IMG/VR virus record: IMGVR_UViG_3300010397_000019 | Coordinates: 1-47,470 of that record | DNA from: a virus | DNA: 47,470 nucleotides | Strand: one strand, 5' to 3' | Part shown: positions 39,010 to 47,470 of the stretch, piece after piece | Layout of the letters: each line of letters begins with the position of its first letter | Numbering within the stretch: position 1 is the stretch's first letter | Program-made: the position numbers and the translations under genes | Notes under the pieces: model-generated | Database searches by the model: none | What the model was told of the DNA's origin: nothing | Seen by the model: the letters and a program-made list of their open reading frames with translations, nothing else

Positions 39010-39789
39010 ATGCCCACGTCCACCTACCCAGCCCAGAACAACCAGGCCACGAACCCTGGCCAGCCGCAAAACACTCAGGGCATGCCGCCGTCCGGCGCCA
39101 TCCCGCCGGGCAACGTGCAGACCGCGGGCGGTGGCAGCGTGCGCACCCTTCCCGCGACCGGGCTCCAGCAACAGGCCGCCGCGATCGCGGGCAACAACCA
39201 GGGCCTGCAGCAGCCGTCTCCGCAGCAGGGCATGCTCCCGCCGTCGAACGTGACGCGACCGGGCCAGACCAACCTGAACGACCTGGCCGAGAACCTCGCG
39301 CGCAACTACGGGATCCAGCTCGGCGCCAACCCGCTGGTCGACGAGCAGGGCAACTTCAACCGGATGCCCAGCAGCGGGCAGGAGGCGGTCGGCTTCCAGT
39401 TCATCAGCCAGGCGATCGCCGACGAGCAGAACCGCCGGCAGAACACGAAGGCCGAGTCGGCGCTGCAGACCGGGCTCGGCCAAGTGCAGAAGCGCGGCCG
39501 CGGCTCGCTCGCGACGCTGCAGAGTGGCCAGTTCGAGAGCCTAGCGAATCTCTACGCGAGCCAGCAGCACAAGGCCGCCGACTTCTCTTACTTCGTGCAG
39601 AAGGAGCAGCTCGACAAAGCCGAGCAGCTCGTCTCGCGCCAGGAGAGGCTCGCCAAGAAGATGGGCAAGCGAGCAATGATCGGCGGTATCGTCGGCGCGG
39701 CCGCGGGCTTCATGATCGGAGGACCCGTTGGCGCAGCAGCGGGCTACTCGGTTGGATCCGGTGTCGGCGGCGGGAGCGGCTTCTTCTAA
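39010..39789 (+). CDS. Internal virion protein candidate with glycine zipper
   Basis: The product is 259 residues. The N-terminal 90 residues are Q/N/P/G-rich and disordered; the middle is helical (FQFISQAIADEQNRRQNTKA and SGQFESLANLYASQQHKAAD); the C-terminus GGIVGAAAGFMIGGPVGAAA with GYSVGSG is a glycine zipper that could insert in a membrane. Small internal proteins ejected with the DNA have this form. Upstream of two further internal-protein genes. A copy of GGACCCGTTG (39721-39730) encodes part of the zipper (G-P-V-G). Confidence 0.6.
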   Translation: MPTSTYPAQNNQATNPGQPQNTQGMPPSGAIPPGNVQTAGGGSVRTLPATGLQQQAAAIAGNNQGLQQPSPQQGMLPPSNVTRPGQTNLNDLAENLARNYGIQLGANPLVDEQGNFNRMPSSGQEAVGFQFISQAIADEQNRRQNTKAESALQTGLGQVQKRGRGSLATLQSGQFESLANLYASQQHKAADFSYFVQKEQLDKAEQLVSRQERLAKKMGKRAMIGGIVGAAAGFMIGGPVGAAAGYSVGSGVGGGSGFF

Positions 39790-39798
39790 GGAATCACG

Positions 39799-40962
39799 AT
39801 GGCGACCTACGGCGGGACGGACACTTCTGGGCTGGCGAACGCGGACCTTGCTGGCCGGCAGCAGAAGCTCAAGGCGCAGATGGACTACGCGCAGCAGGTC
39901 AACCAGGGCCTGCAGGGAGCCGGGCAGCAGATCCAGGGTGGGCTCGGACAGGCAGCGCAAGCCGACGAGGCTGCGAAGGGCCGCCAGCTCGAAGCCGCGC
40001 GTAGCGGGCTCGAGCTCGACTCCAAGACCGGGAAGTATGTCGAGACGGCGCCAGCGAAGCAGCAGCGCGAGTTCAGCCAGGGACGCCAGGTCGCCGAATA
40101 CGGGCTCGAGAAGGACTACAAGACGAGCCAGATCCTGCAGCGTCAGCAGGAGCTGAACCAGCAGGGCGAGCAGCTCAAGCAGGAGAGCGGGCTGCGCCAG
40201 CAGCACAGCGCCACCGAGATGGCGCGCGCGAACGTCGATGCGATGCGCGAAGAGCGCCTGATGCAGGAGTTCAACACCAAGACCGGCATCGAGCGCGAGG
40301 ACGCGCGCAACAAGCTGAACAGCGGGGTCGACGATCGCCTCGAGAAGGCGACCGACCAGATGATCCGCCTGCAGACCGGAGACCTCTCGGCGCAGAAGGA
40401 GTCGATCGCTCTCTTGGCTCCTCTCGCGCAGAGCAATCCCAAGATGAAGGGCGCATTGGACGAGATCCTCAGCGGCAAGACAACGCCCGAGGGTATGCAG
40501 ACGATCATGTCGTCATTGCAGGAGCAGCGCAATCAGATCGCATTGTCTGGTGCTGCCAAGACTGGCTACATCAGTCCGCTGGTCGACCCGTCCTCGCCAA
40601 TGATGCAAGAGTTCTACTCCTTCCGCAACTTATACACGCGGCGTATGGAAGGGGACATGGCCGCAGAGATGCAGATCATGCAGCAGCTTCCCGAAGGAGA
40701 GCGGGACAGCATGCGCTCGTATCTGCGTCTATCAGCTAAGACCCAGGAGGATCGCGTTCGGCTTGCCAATCAAGCCGCCGCGCAGGGCTTCCTAGGCATC
40801 ACGATGGCCCGACGGGCCGCAGGAGCAAGCAGTGGACAATCTGGACCAGGAGGGGGAGGGCCAAGGCCAGGGGCCAGCCAGCCAACCAAGCTCGGCGGGA
40901 GCCAGCCAACCGGCAACTACCCCGGCACCAACACCGACTTCTCAGGCGGCTACTCCCGCTGA
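39799..40962 (+). CDS. Internal virion protein candidate, glutamine-rich coiled coil
   Basis: The product is 387 residues. Q/A/E-rich helices dominate (LKAQMDYAQQVNQGLQGAGQ; SQILQRQQELNQQGEQLKQE), followed by MLQEL-type helices and a low-complexity C-terminus (SSGQSGPGGGGPRPGASQPT). It is probably an ejection or internal core protein. The last 131 bases overlap the giant gene in another frame; both frames are low-complexity there. Confidence 0.6.
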   Translation: MATYGGTDTSGLANADLAGRQQKLKAQMDYAQQVNQGLQGAGQQIQGGLGQAAQADEAAKGRQLEAARSGLELDSKTGKYVETAPAKQQREFSQGRQVAEYGLEKDYKTSQILQRQQELNQQGEQLKQESGLRQQHSATEMARANVDAMREERLMQEFNTKTGIEREDARNKLNSGVDDRLEKATDQMIRLQTGDLSAQKESIALLAPLAQSNPKMKGALDEILSGKTTPEGMQTIMSSLQEQRNQIALSGAAKTGYISPLVDPSSPMMQEFYSFRNLYTRRMEGDMAAEMQIMQQLPEGERDSMRSYLRLSAKTQEDRVRLANQAAAQGFLGITMARRAAGASSGQSGPGGGGPRPGASQPTKLGGSQPTGNYPGTNTDFSGGYSR

Positions 40963-43900
40963 AGAGCCCGTCGTCCCGCGATTCAAGATCGCGAAGCCCA
41001 AGGTCTACTCGCCCGACGCCCAAGGCACGATCAGGGAAGAGGGCACAGGAGCGCGCGACTTCAACGCGCAGTTCTTCGAGTTCGCGAAGCGGCGCCAGCA
41101 CATCGAGCAGCTCCAGAAGGAGGGCAAGCGGCAGGACGCCAATGACCTGCTCGATGGGGAATACGTCGACTCGCTGAACCAGGAGGTCATGGCGGACGTG
41201 CGCGGGAAGGACCCGCTCTACGACCAGGGCAACACGATCGCCATGACCGAGCAGACCAAGGCGATCCGCACGCAGCGCCTGATCGGCGAGCGCATGGGGA
41301 AGCTCGATCGCGCCGTCAACGAGAACAAAGAAGACGTCGACTGGTTGCACAATATCTGGTCGACCAGCGTCGCGCAGTTCAAGGAGGTCAACAAGCTGAC
41401 GCTCGCCGACATGCACAACATGTCACCCGAGGATATGGCGCAGCGCATCAAGCCGCTGCGGCTCCTCGAGAGCGAGGCTGGCAACATCCAGCAGCGCATT
41501 GCCAAGATGAATGCGCGCTTCAAGACGATCGACCCCAACTTCTCGGTCTTCAGCCACCCCAAGACCGCCATTGCCGCCCAGGGGCTCGGCGTCATGACCA
41601 ATGGCGATCGGCCGTCCATCTTCAAGAAGGAGGCCGACCCCATGGCTGGCTTCCTCGGCAAGACGGCGACCAATCTCTCCGCCGTCGCGCTCTCCGGCGC
41701 CGAGGGCGCTACGCAGTTCATGGCCGACCTGGTGCGTCCGATCGGCGCAGCGGGTGGCCTCGTGGGCGACTGGATCCTGCGCGGGATCATGGGTGAGGAC
41801 GGCTACAACGCCGCCCTGCAGAAGGTCTTCGAGACCACCGGCTTCCATCCGGACTTCGTCGGCGCGCCCAATGTCGAGCTCCGCGACGAGCACGGCAACG
41901 TCCAGATCGTGAAGAACCGGTTCGGTCTCCCCGAGCTCGTGGGACCCGTTGGCGCGCTTCTCTATGGCCAGCACGCCGGCGAGTTCGCGGCCAACGCGCG
42001 CGAGGCGAAGGACGTGTGGAACGCGTTCGGCCACGAGCAGGCCTGGGGCTGGGGGCTCGCCGCGGACGTCTCCAACTTCGTCGGCGGCATGGCCGGGCTC
42101 GGCGTCGCGACCGCACCCTTCAACAGCGCCATGATGAAGGGCAAGACCCTGGTCGCCCAGGGCATGGCTGCGATCGGCGCGCGCACGACCGGCACGGCGG
42201 CGAAGATCGCGGACGTGCTCAGCAACGGGGCTGCTCAGGCGGCGGCCTTCGGCACCTACGAGACCGTTTCCCACGGCTTCATGGAGGGCTACACCGACTC
42301 CTTCCGGCGCGGTGCTGAGACCGGGCTCGTGTTCTGGGGGCTCGGTGCCATGGGGCACCAGGTCGAGTCCCTAGCACTGCGCAAGGAGATGCCGCTGTTC
42401 TTGTCCAACGCGCTCGGCGCCGCGACGGAGGGCGTGGGCATGACCGCCTACGGCGCCGCGCGCGACGTCGCGTTCCGCGACACGCCGGCCGGGCAAACGC
42501 TCTGGGCGTTCATCAAGAACCCGAGCAGCGAGACCTGGCACAGCTACCAGGAGGAGCTCGGCAAGAACGTGCTCGGCATGGTCGCCTTCAAGGCCGCGTT
42601 CGGCCGCGGGGCCACGCGCGAGAACCTGCTGAATCAGCGGCTCGAGGCGGAGGCGCGCGAGGGCCGCAAGACCGTCGACGAGGCCACCAAGCGCCAGGCC
42701 GGCGAGCGCACAGCGCAGATGCTGGTCGACCTGCAGGAGGGTAAGACCAACACGCCGATGGAGGCGTGGCAGCTCGCGCGCTACCACAAGGAGCTCGGCC
42801 CCATCGCGAAGGAGATCGGGCAGCAGGGCCGCGAGGAGGCGGCGCTTGGCAAGACCCGCGGGGAGCCCGAGCAGATGCTTCCCGGCTCGCTGTCGGGGCG
42901 CAGCGGCACCTACAACGTCGAGGCGACCGAGAACCTGGCCGAGCGCATGATCCGCTTCAACCGCAAGCGCGACGCTGCGCGCGCGGAGGAGGGCGGGGGC
43001 GAGGGGCGCGAGCTCGGCGTCGTCGGCGCGCACATGGGCGACCGCATGGTCTTCACGGCCGTGAAGGGCACGAGGGGCGTGGCCGGCCCCGAGGTCGACC
43101 TCGCCGGCGCTGCGAAGCGGCTCGGCGCCGAGGGCGAGAAGCGCGGCGTGACGCCGGAGCAGATCCTCGAGCGTGCCTTCACGCTGCACAACCACCCTGG
43201 ATCCACGCCGTTCTCGGCGCAGGACCTCGGCTACTTCCTCGGTCGCAAGGCCGCCACGGGCGCCGACAAGCACTTCGTGGCGACCGACCGCGGGCTGTGG
43301 GTCGCGCAGACCAAGGGCTCGGCCGAGGGCAAGCTCGACATGGCCGCGGTGAACAAGGAGATCGCCGTCGCGGCCGGGCGGCGCGCGTCGGACAAGGCGA
43401 TGCAGGACGCCTACCTGTCGAACTGGCACATGCTCAAGCGGAGCACGCCGGAGCAACGGGCCCTCGCGAAGGAGGGGGCCAAGCGCTACGGCGAGGCGGT
43501 GACCGAGGTCGCAGCCCGGCACGGCATCGACGTGCGCTTCTACGACGCCAAGGAGGGCGCCCAGCGCTTCGGCGAGTTCCAGAAGAGTGGGGACTTCGAG
43601 AAGGCGTTCGGCGAGCAGCGGGCGCCAGAGGCCCCTTCCAGAGGCCCCGTTGTCTCCGAAGAGGAGCTGGCCGCGCTCTCCGCCGGCATGCCCGATGTCG
43701 GCGAGGGGTCCGACTTCAAGGAGGGTGGCCCCGAGCTCGAGGCGACGGCGCCGCGCGAGGGCCCCGCGCGCGAGCCCAAGGTGTCGGTGCCGCGCCGGCG
43801 CAAGGGCGAGAGCGTGCTCTCGGACTCCGAGCTCCAAGCCCTCATGGGCGGCGACGAGATGGTCAGCGAGCCCACGCCCGAGAAGCAGGAGGCCCTCGCC

Positions 43901-46900
43901 AACGCCTACAAGTGGTTCCAGAAGACCAAGGACCCGGAGGTCTTCTTCGACATCGCCGGCGACCAGTTCGGCACCGAGGGCCTGGCCAAGACCCCCGAGA
44001 ACGTCGAGCGCCTGATGCGCGCCGCGGGCCTCGAGACCGGAGGACCCGTTGCCCAGGGCGCCCCGGACAAGGCCCAGGCCGGCCGGACCGGCATCAGCGA
44101 GGACGAGCTGCTGCAGGTGACGCGCAGCCACGCGCGCCTCGAGGCGGCCGCGCGCGAGATGGAGAAGGAGGGGCGCTTCAGCAAGAGCCTCAACCGCATG
44201 GTCGAGGCCGAGACCTACCAGGCCATCGCGGACAAGGTCCGGGCGATGCGCGGGCAGAACGAGGCCAAGCTCGAGGCGGCCGCGCGCGAGATGGACAAGG
44301 AAGGCGCCTTCAGCACGAGGATCGGCAAGCCCGTGGAGGCCGCCACCTACGCCAGGATCGCTCGTGACGTCCGGGCGATGAAAGACACCGTCCGGCTCGC
44401 CGAGCCCACGCCCGAGCTCCCTGGCGCCCTCCACGAGCCCACCGGCGGCAAGGAGCCGTCTGCTCCGCCGCCCTCGGACGCCGACGCCGAGAAGTTCCTC
44501 TCGAACATGTTCGCCCGGCGCAGCAAGCTGATCGGCGAGGGACCGAGCCTCTACCAGCGGATGAAGGGCTGGGGCGAGCGCTTCGCTGCCGCCTTCAAGA
44601 ACCCGTCGACACGCGAGCTGATCGCCGAGCGCATCGAGAAGGCTGGCTACCGCAGCAAGTTCGCCAAGCTCGGCAAGGACGAGGAGTTCGTGCTCGCGGA
44701 GACCGACCGGCTCCAGGGCGACCTGCGCATGGCGCCGCGCCTGTCGATGGGCGACCTCGGCGACATCTTCGAGCCGATCACGGCGAAGGCGCGCGACAAG
44801 AAGATCACGCCCGACGGCGCCGTGATCGAGCTGATGGACGTGCAGGAATACGCGGTGATGCGCGATCAGTTCGACAATCGCATCCGCACCCACAAGGAGC
44901 TCATTACCGACGATGCCGGCAAGCCCGTGCTGGACGAAGGTGGCAATCAGCAATACCGCGACGTGGAGACCGAGAACACGTTGCCAGGGAACCTGACCCC
45001 CGAGCAGTGGCAACGGGCTCTCCTGCAGGCGGAGGGTCGCCTCACGCCGGAGGGAAAACAGGCCTACCTCAACATGCGCAAGGTCCTGGACGACTCTTGG
45101 CAGTCGCTCGTCGACCGTGGGCTCGCGCGCGCCGAGGACAAGCAGCAGAACTACTACCCGCGCAAGGTCGTCGACTACGAGGACTTCATTGCTGGCATCG
45201 GGCCAATGCGAGACGTGGCAATGCCCAAGGAGCCGTTCCGTGGCTTCTTGAAGGCGCGCAAAGGCAGCGAGCGCATGATCGACCCGACGCCAGAGGCTCT
45301 CATGAGCTATCTGACCAAGGTCCGTCTCACCAATGCGGTGCACGACTACAATGAGCGAGTCGCGCGCGGCATCGAAGATCGCCTCCTGGACGAGCTCGGC
45401 ACCTCACGCGAAGAGGTGAAGGACATGACGCCCCAGGAGTGGCAGGACCTGCGCGCCCGCGCGGAGAAGGAGCACGGCGGCGTCGTGGTCGACATCCGCT
45501 ACGGCCGCTCCGGGCAGCGCACGCTCGAGCGCGACCCGGTGACGCTGGATACGATCGCCACCATCCACGCGCTCACCGACATGCGCATCGTGCCCGAGGC
45601 CGTGGTCGGCCGGAACATGCGCCCCGACGCCGAGCTCGGCCGCCACCTGGTCACGAAGGACATGATCGACCTGTGGCGGAGCCAGCGCGACGCCAGCTCC
45701 TGGCTCAGCTCCCCGTTGCTCCGCGGGATCCGCCGGATGATCGGCAAGTGGTTCAAGGGCCCGGCTCTGCGCGGGCTCGGCGGGGCGCGCGTGTTCGGCC
45801 GCAACGTGCGCAACGTCATCAGCGATGAGACGGCGATCGCGTTCAAGGATTCGATTCGCGCCGCGGCTGAGACGACACGGCTGATTCCTGAGACGAGCCC
45901 GGTGGCGAAGGCGCTCGCGGTGCGGGACTCGGAGGCGGCGATCGCCAAACTCTCGCCTGCGGCTCAGAGTTTGGCGCGGGAGCTTCAGCGCTACAACACC
46001 GCGAAGAGCGGCCTGTGGACCAGTGAGGTCGAGGGGATGCGCGACCAGCTCCAGGGCGAGTGGCTCAAGCACTACCTGCCCGAGACCGGCAACTTCCTGC
46101 GCTGGGTCAGCAAGCTGGCGCGCAGCGACTTCCGCTGGGCGAACGCCGTCGATAACTACGCCGAGAACCTGGTGCGCTCAGCCTACTTCATGCGCGAGCG
46201 CATGTCGGCGCTGCGCGACATCGCCGAGGGCAAGCTCGAGCCTCGGCCGGGCGAGAGCGCCGAAACGGCGGCGACACGGAAGGCCCACCTGCAGGTCAGC
46301 GACGTGCTGGTCAACTACGACTGGCTGACGCCGCTCGAGCGCCAAGCGCTCAACGGCGTGATCTTCCCGTTCTACACCTGGGCCCGCTACAACCTGACCA
46401 AGCAGCTCGCGGAGGTCGTGCGGCACCCGGGGAACGCGCTCGCGAAGTATGCGACCTATGCCGGTGCGATCGGCCTTTTCAACTGGCTCATGGCGGCCAA
46501 CGAGGAGGATCGGTTGACGCAGCTCCGGCCCGACCTCGCCGGCAAGGGGCACCTGTTCCTGCCGTGGGCGAAGGACGAGTTCGGGAACCCGTTGCTGCTG
46601 ACGTGGGAGGACACGTTCACGGCTGCGACCGACTTCCTCGGCCTGTCCGGCGCCGGCAACAAGATCGGCGCCTACGTGCTCGGGCACGGCAACGAGGAGC
46701 TCCTCATGGCTCAGCTCTTCCCTCAGGGCCTCGAGCAGGCGCAACGGGCTCTGGCGAACGCGACCGCGCCGTGGATCCGCCAAGCACTCGACGTCGGCTA
46801 CCGCACCAGCTACCAGACGGTCGGCGAGCGGGCCGAGAACGTCGAGCGCACGGTGGGGCGCTCCTTCCTCCCCGCGACCGACGCCATGCGCTACCTGGGG

Positions 46901-47323
46901 GCCGGTCCCCGCGACGAGAGCGCGGGACAACGGGCTCTCACGCAGCTCCCGATGTTGCGCTTCATCGACCTGACGGCCGGGGTGCCGAGTGCTCAGGCCG
47001 GGGAGCAGTTCACGGCCGGGCGCATCCAGCGCGAGGCCGCTCAGGTCGCGGGTGGCGTCCAACACCACATGCAGCGCTTCGTCGCCGGGCTGAAGAGCGG
47101 CAACAGCGATATGATGCAGGGTGCGGTCGACAAGGTCTGGGCTGAGCTCGGCGAGCAGATGACTCAGGCCGGGCAGACCGAAGCCAACCTGTGGGCACGC
47201 ATGATGCGCGTTGGCACCCATCAAATGCTGATGCAAGAAATGGCTACGAGTGGTATGCCACCCAAGTTCTGGCAGCTCAGTAGGACCCAGCAAGTCGACT
47301 TCCTGATGAGGGAAAACCAATGA
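40832..47323 (+). CDS. Giant internal virion / polyvalent protein with JAMM-type metallopeptidase site
   Basis: The product is 2163 residues from GTG 40832 (GGAG six bases upstream), starting inside the previous gene. The P/Q/A/T-rich lead is followed by helical domains. At about 784-798 the sequence TLHNHPGSTPFSAQD holds the His-x-His-Pro...Ser-x-x-Asp pattern of JAB/JAMM (RadC/deubiquitinase-fold) peptidases; the spacing between the second His and the Ser is one residue shorter than usual. Around 950-1150 come three short related motifs (VSEEELAALSAG, VLSDSELQALMGG, ISEDELLQV) and a tandem repeat (LEAAAREMEKEG / LEAAAREMDKEG). The C-terminal ~450 residues (PFYTWARYNLTKQLAEVVRH; GAIGLFNWLMAANEEDRL) resemble the conserved end of phage polyvalent proteins. 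Expected to be ejected into the host with the DNA. Confidence 0.75.
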   Translation: MDNLDQEGEGQGQGPASQPSSAGASQPATTPAPTPTSQAATPAEEPVVPRFKIAKPKVYSPDAQGTIREEGTGARDFNAQFFEFAKRRQHIEQLQKEGKRQDANDLLDGEYVDSLNQEVMADVRGKDPLYDQGNTIAMTEQTKAIRTQRLIGERMGKLDRAVNENKEDVDWLHNIWSTSVAQFKEVNKLTLADMHNMSPEDMAQRIKPLRLLESEAGNIQQRIAKMNARFKTIDPNFSVFSHPKTAIAAQGLGVMTNGDRPSIFKKEADPMAGFLGKTATNLSAVALSGAEGATQFMADLVRPIGAAGGLVGDWILRGIMGEDGYNAALQKVFETTGFHPDFVGAPNVELRDEHGNVQIVKNRFGLPELVGPVGALLYGQHAGEFAANAREAKDVWNAFGHEQAWGWGLAADVSNFVGGMAGLGVATAPFNSAMMKGKTLVAQGMAAIGARTTGTAAKIADVLSNGAAQAAAFGTYETVSHGFMEGYTDSFRRGAETGLVFWGLGAMGHQVESLALRKEMPLFLSNALGAATEGVGMTAYGAARDVAFRDTPAGQTLWAFIKNPSSETWHSYQEELGKNVLGMVAFKAAFGRGATRENLLNQRLEAEAREGRKTVDEATKRQAGERTAQMLVDLQEGKTNTPMEAWQLARYHKELGPIAKEIGQQGREEAALGKTRGEPEQMLPGSLSGRSGTYNVEATENLAERMIRFNRKRDAARAEEGGGEGRELGVVGAHMGDRMVFTAVKGTRGVAGPEVDLAGAAKRLGAEGEKRGVTPEQILERAFTLHNHPGSTPFSAQDLGYFLGRKAATGADKHFVATDRGLWVAQTKGSAEGKLDMAAVNKEIAVAAGRRASDKAMQDAYLSNWHMLKRSTPEQRALAKEGAKRYGEAVTEVAARHGIDVRFYDAKEGAQRFGEFQKSGDFEKAFGEQRAPEAPSRGPVVSEEELAALSAGMPDVGEGSDFKEGGPELEATAPREGPAREPKVSVPRRRKGESVLSDSELQALMGGDEMVSEPTPEKQEALANAYKWFQKTKDPEVFFDIAGDQFGTEGLAKTPENVERLMRAAGLETGGPVAQGAPDKAQAGRTGISEDELLQVTRSHARLEAAAREMEKEGRFSKSLNRMVEAETYQAIADKVRAMRGQNEAKLEAAAREMDKEGAFSTRIGKPVEAATYARIARDVRAMKDTVRLAEPTPELPGALHEPTGGKEPSAPPPSDADAEKFLSNMFARRSKLIGEGPSLYQRMKGWGERFAAAFKNPSTRELIAERIEKAGYRSKFAKLGKDEEFVLAETDRLQGDLRMAPRLSMGDLGDIFEPITAKARDKKITPDGAVIELMDVQEYAVMRDQFDNRIRTHKELITDDAGKPVLDEGGNQQYRDVETENTLPGNLTPEQWQRALLQAEGRLTPEGKQAYLNMRKVLDDSWQSLVDRGLARAEDKQQNYYPRKVVDYEDFIAGIGPMRDVAMPKEPFRGFLKARKGSERMIDPTPEALMSYLTKVRLTNAVHDYNERVARGIEDRLLDELGTSREEVKDMTPQEWQDLRARAEKEHGGVVVDIRYGRSGQRTLERDPVTLDTIATIHALTDMRIVPEAVVGRNMRPDAELGRHLVTKDMIDLWRSQRDASSWLSSPLLRGIRRMIGKWFKGPALRGLGGARVFGRNVRNVISDETAIAFKDSIRAAAETTRLIPETSPVAKALAVRDSEAAIAKLSPAAQSLARELQRYNTAKSGLWTSEVEGMRDQLQGEWLKHYLPETGNFLRWVSKLARSDFRWANAVDNYAENLVRSAYFMRERMSALRDIAEGKLEPRPGESAETAATRKAHLQVSDVLVNYDWLTPLERQALNGVIFPFYTWARYNLTKQLAEVVRHPGNALAKYATYAGAIGLFNWLMAANEEDRLTQLRPDLAGKGHLFLPWAKDEFGNPLLLTWEDTFTAATDFLGLSGAGNKIGAYVLGHGNEELLMAQLFPQGLEQAQRALANATAPWIRQALDVGYRTSYQTVGERAENVERTVGRSFLPATDAMRYLGAGPRDESAGQRALTQLPMLRFIDLTAGVPSAQAGEQFTAGRIQREAAQVAGGVQHHMQRFVAGLKSGNSDMMQGAVDKVWAELGEQMTQAGQTEANLWARMMRVGTHQMLMQEMATSGMPPKFWQLSRTQQVDFLMRENQ
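44042..44051 (+). repeat. GGACCCGTTG / GAGCCCGTTG motif family (example copy)
   Basis: One of 15 exact ten-base copies found by eye. GGACCCGTTG or its complement CAACGGGTCC: 4180, 6614, 14781, 15595, 30597, 39721, 41942, 44042. GAGCCCGTTG or complement CAACGGGCTC: 16033, 16605, 18256, 21467, 45011, 46742, 46928. About 20 further sites share the seven-base core CCCGTTG. Most read CCCGTTG on the coding strand. Confidence 0.75.
44138..44295 (+). repeat. Tandem repeat inside the giant protein gene
   Basis: A 26-base identical stretch occurs at 44138-44163 and at 44270-44295, the starts of two ~42-residue tandem protein repeats (LEAAAREMEKEG... and LEAAAREMDKEG..., each with EA-x-TY-x-x-IA and VRAM later). 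The protein copies have diverged outside the identical core, so the duplication is not recent. Confidence 0.8.
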
Positions 47324-47470
47324 AGAGACTTCTCGTTGTTTGCTGCGCATTGGCGCTCAGTGGCTGTTCTTCGCTCTCCAATGCCCAAGCCGAGGCCGAC
47401 GTCTACAACATCGTGGCGCCGGCGCATCACGACTACGTCGAGCACGACATCACCATGCCGACCGACGCCA
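47320..47470 (+). CDS. Small lipoprotein, N-terminal part (continues at 1-194)
   Basis: ATG 47320 overlaps the stop of the giant gene (ATGA). The sequence MKRLLVVCCALALSGCSS is a lipoprotein signal with lipobox L-S-G-C. The gene runs off the end of the window and continues at base 1 because of the 123-base repeat; full length 73 residues. See the entry at 1-194. Confidence 0.8.
   Translation, partial: MKRLLVVCCALALSGCSSLSNAQAEADVYNIVAPAHHDYVEHDITMPTDA
47348..47470. repeat. Terminal direct repeat, right copy
   Basis: Identical to bases 1-123; marks closure of the 47,347-base unit. Confidence 0.95.

Noticed and set aside
42371-45343. 990-residue open frame on the minus strand
   Set aside because: Antisense shadow of the giant protein gene; low-complexity L/R/H/A composition.
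1-47470. Temperate phage functions
   Set aside because: No integrase, excisionase, ParA/ParB or CI-like repressor was recognised and no attachment core is visible, so a lytic lifestyle is assumed.

Overview
The window is one complete unit of a tailed double-stranded DNA phage genome. Its first 123 bases are repeated exactly at its end (1-123 = 47348-47470), so the sequence closes into a 47,347-base circle or is terminally redundant, and the lipoprotein gene at 47320 continues across the join into 1-194. The DNA is clearly GC-rich. Genes are packed with ATGA, GTGA, TGATG or TAATG stop/start overlaps, and there are no tRNA genes, integrase, repressor or rRNA. The lipoprotein with a lipobox points to a host with an outer membrane. 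The host cannot be named from the sequence.

There are two convergent transcription blocks that diverge from an AT-rich, repeat-rich control region at about 16.86-17.75 kb. The leftward block (16.85 kb down to 0.77 kb) holds early, replication and host-takeover genes: a DUF932 protein, a run of small proteins (several with zinc ribbons), a secreted protein, a 694-residue orphan, a SNF2-type helicase, an AT-hook protein, three glycosyltransferases, small coiled-coil proteins, a possible ssDNA-binding protein, a very unusual zinc/TOPRIM primase fused to an MCM-like helicase, and a RecU-like Holliday-junction nuclease whose start is unclear. No DNA or RNA polymerase is recognisable, so the phage probably borrows the host replicase.

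The rightward block (17.75 kb to the end and on to 0.78 kb) is the morphogenesis and lysis block: a TerS candidate, a SAM methyltransferase, TerL, a second glycosyltransferase cluster, portal, scaffold, an SU10-like major capsid protein, head-tail adaptor, tail and nozzle proteins, a series of fibre-like proteins sharing one N-terminal module, internal virion proteins, a 2163-residue polyvalent protein with a JAMM-type metal site, and a small membrane/lipoprotein cassette that looks like holin/spanin functions. The architecture (SU10-like capsid, no tape measure, nozzle-type proteins, giant internal protein) suggests a short-tailed virion. No endolysin is recognisable.

The strongest unusual signals are: (1) the primase-MCM fusion; (2) near-total absence of the tetranucleotide GTAC (one copy found by eye); (3) a strongly over-represented coding-strand motif, CCCGTTG preceded by GGA or GAG, with 15 exact ten-base copies; (4) AAAGCTTT palindrome clusters in the control regions; (5) a candidate origin with a 14-base inverted repeat enclosing a TAA microsatellite; (6) five or six glycosylation-type genes split over both blocks; and (7) two places where a reading-frame shift seems to break or fuse genes.
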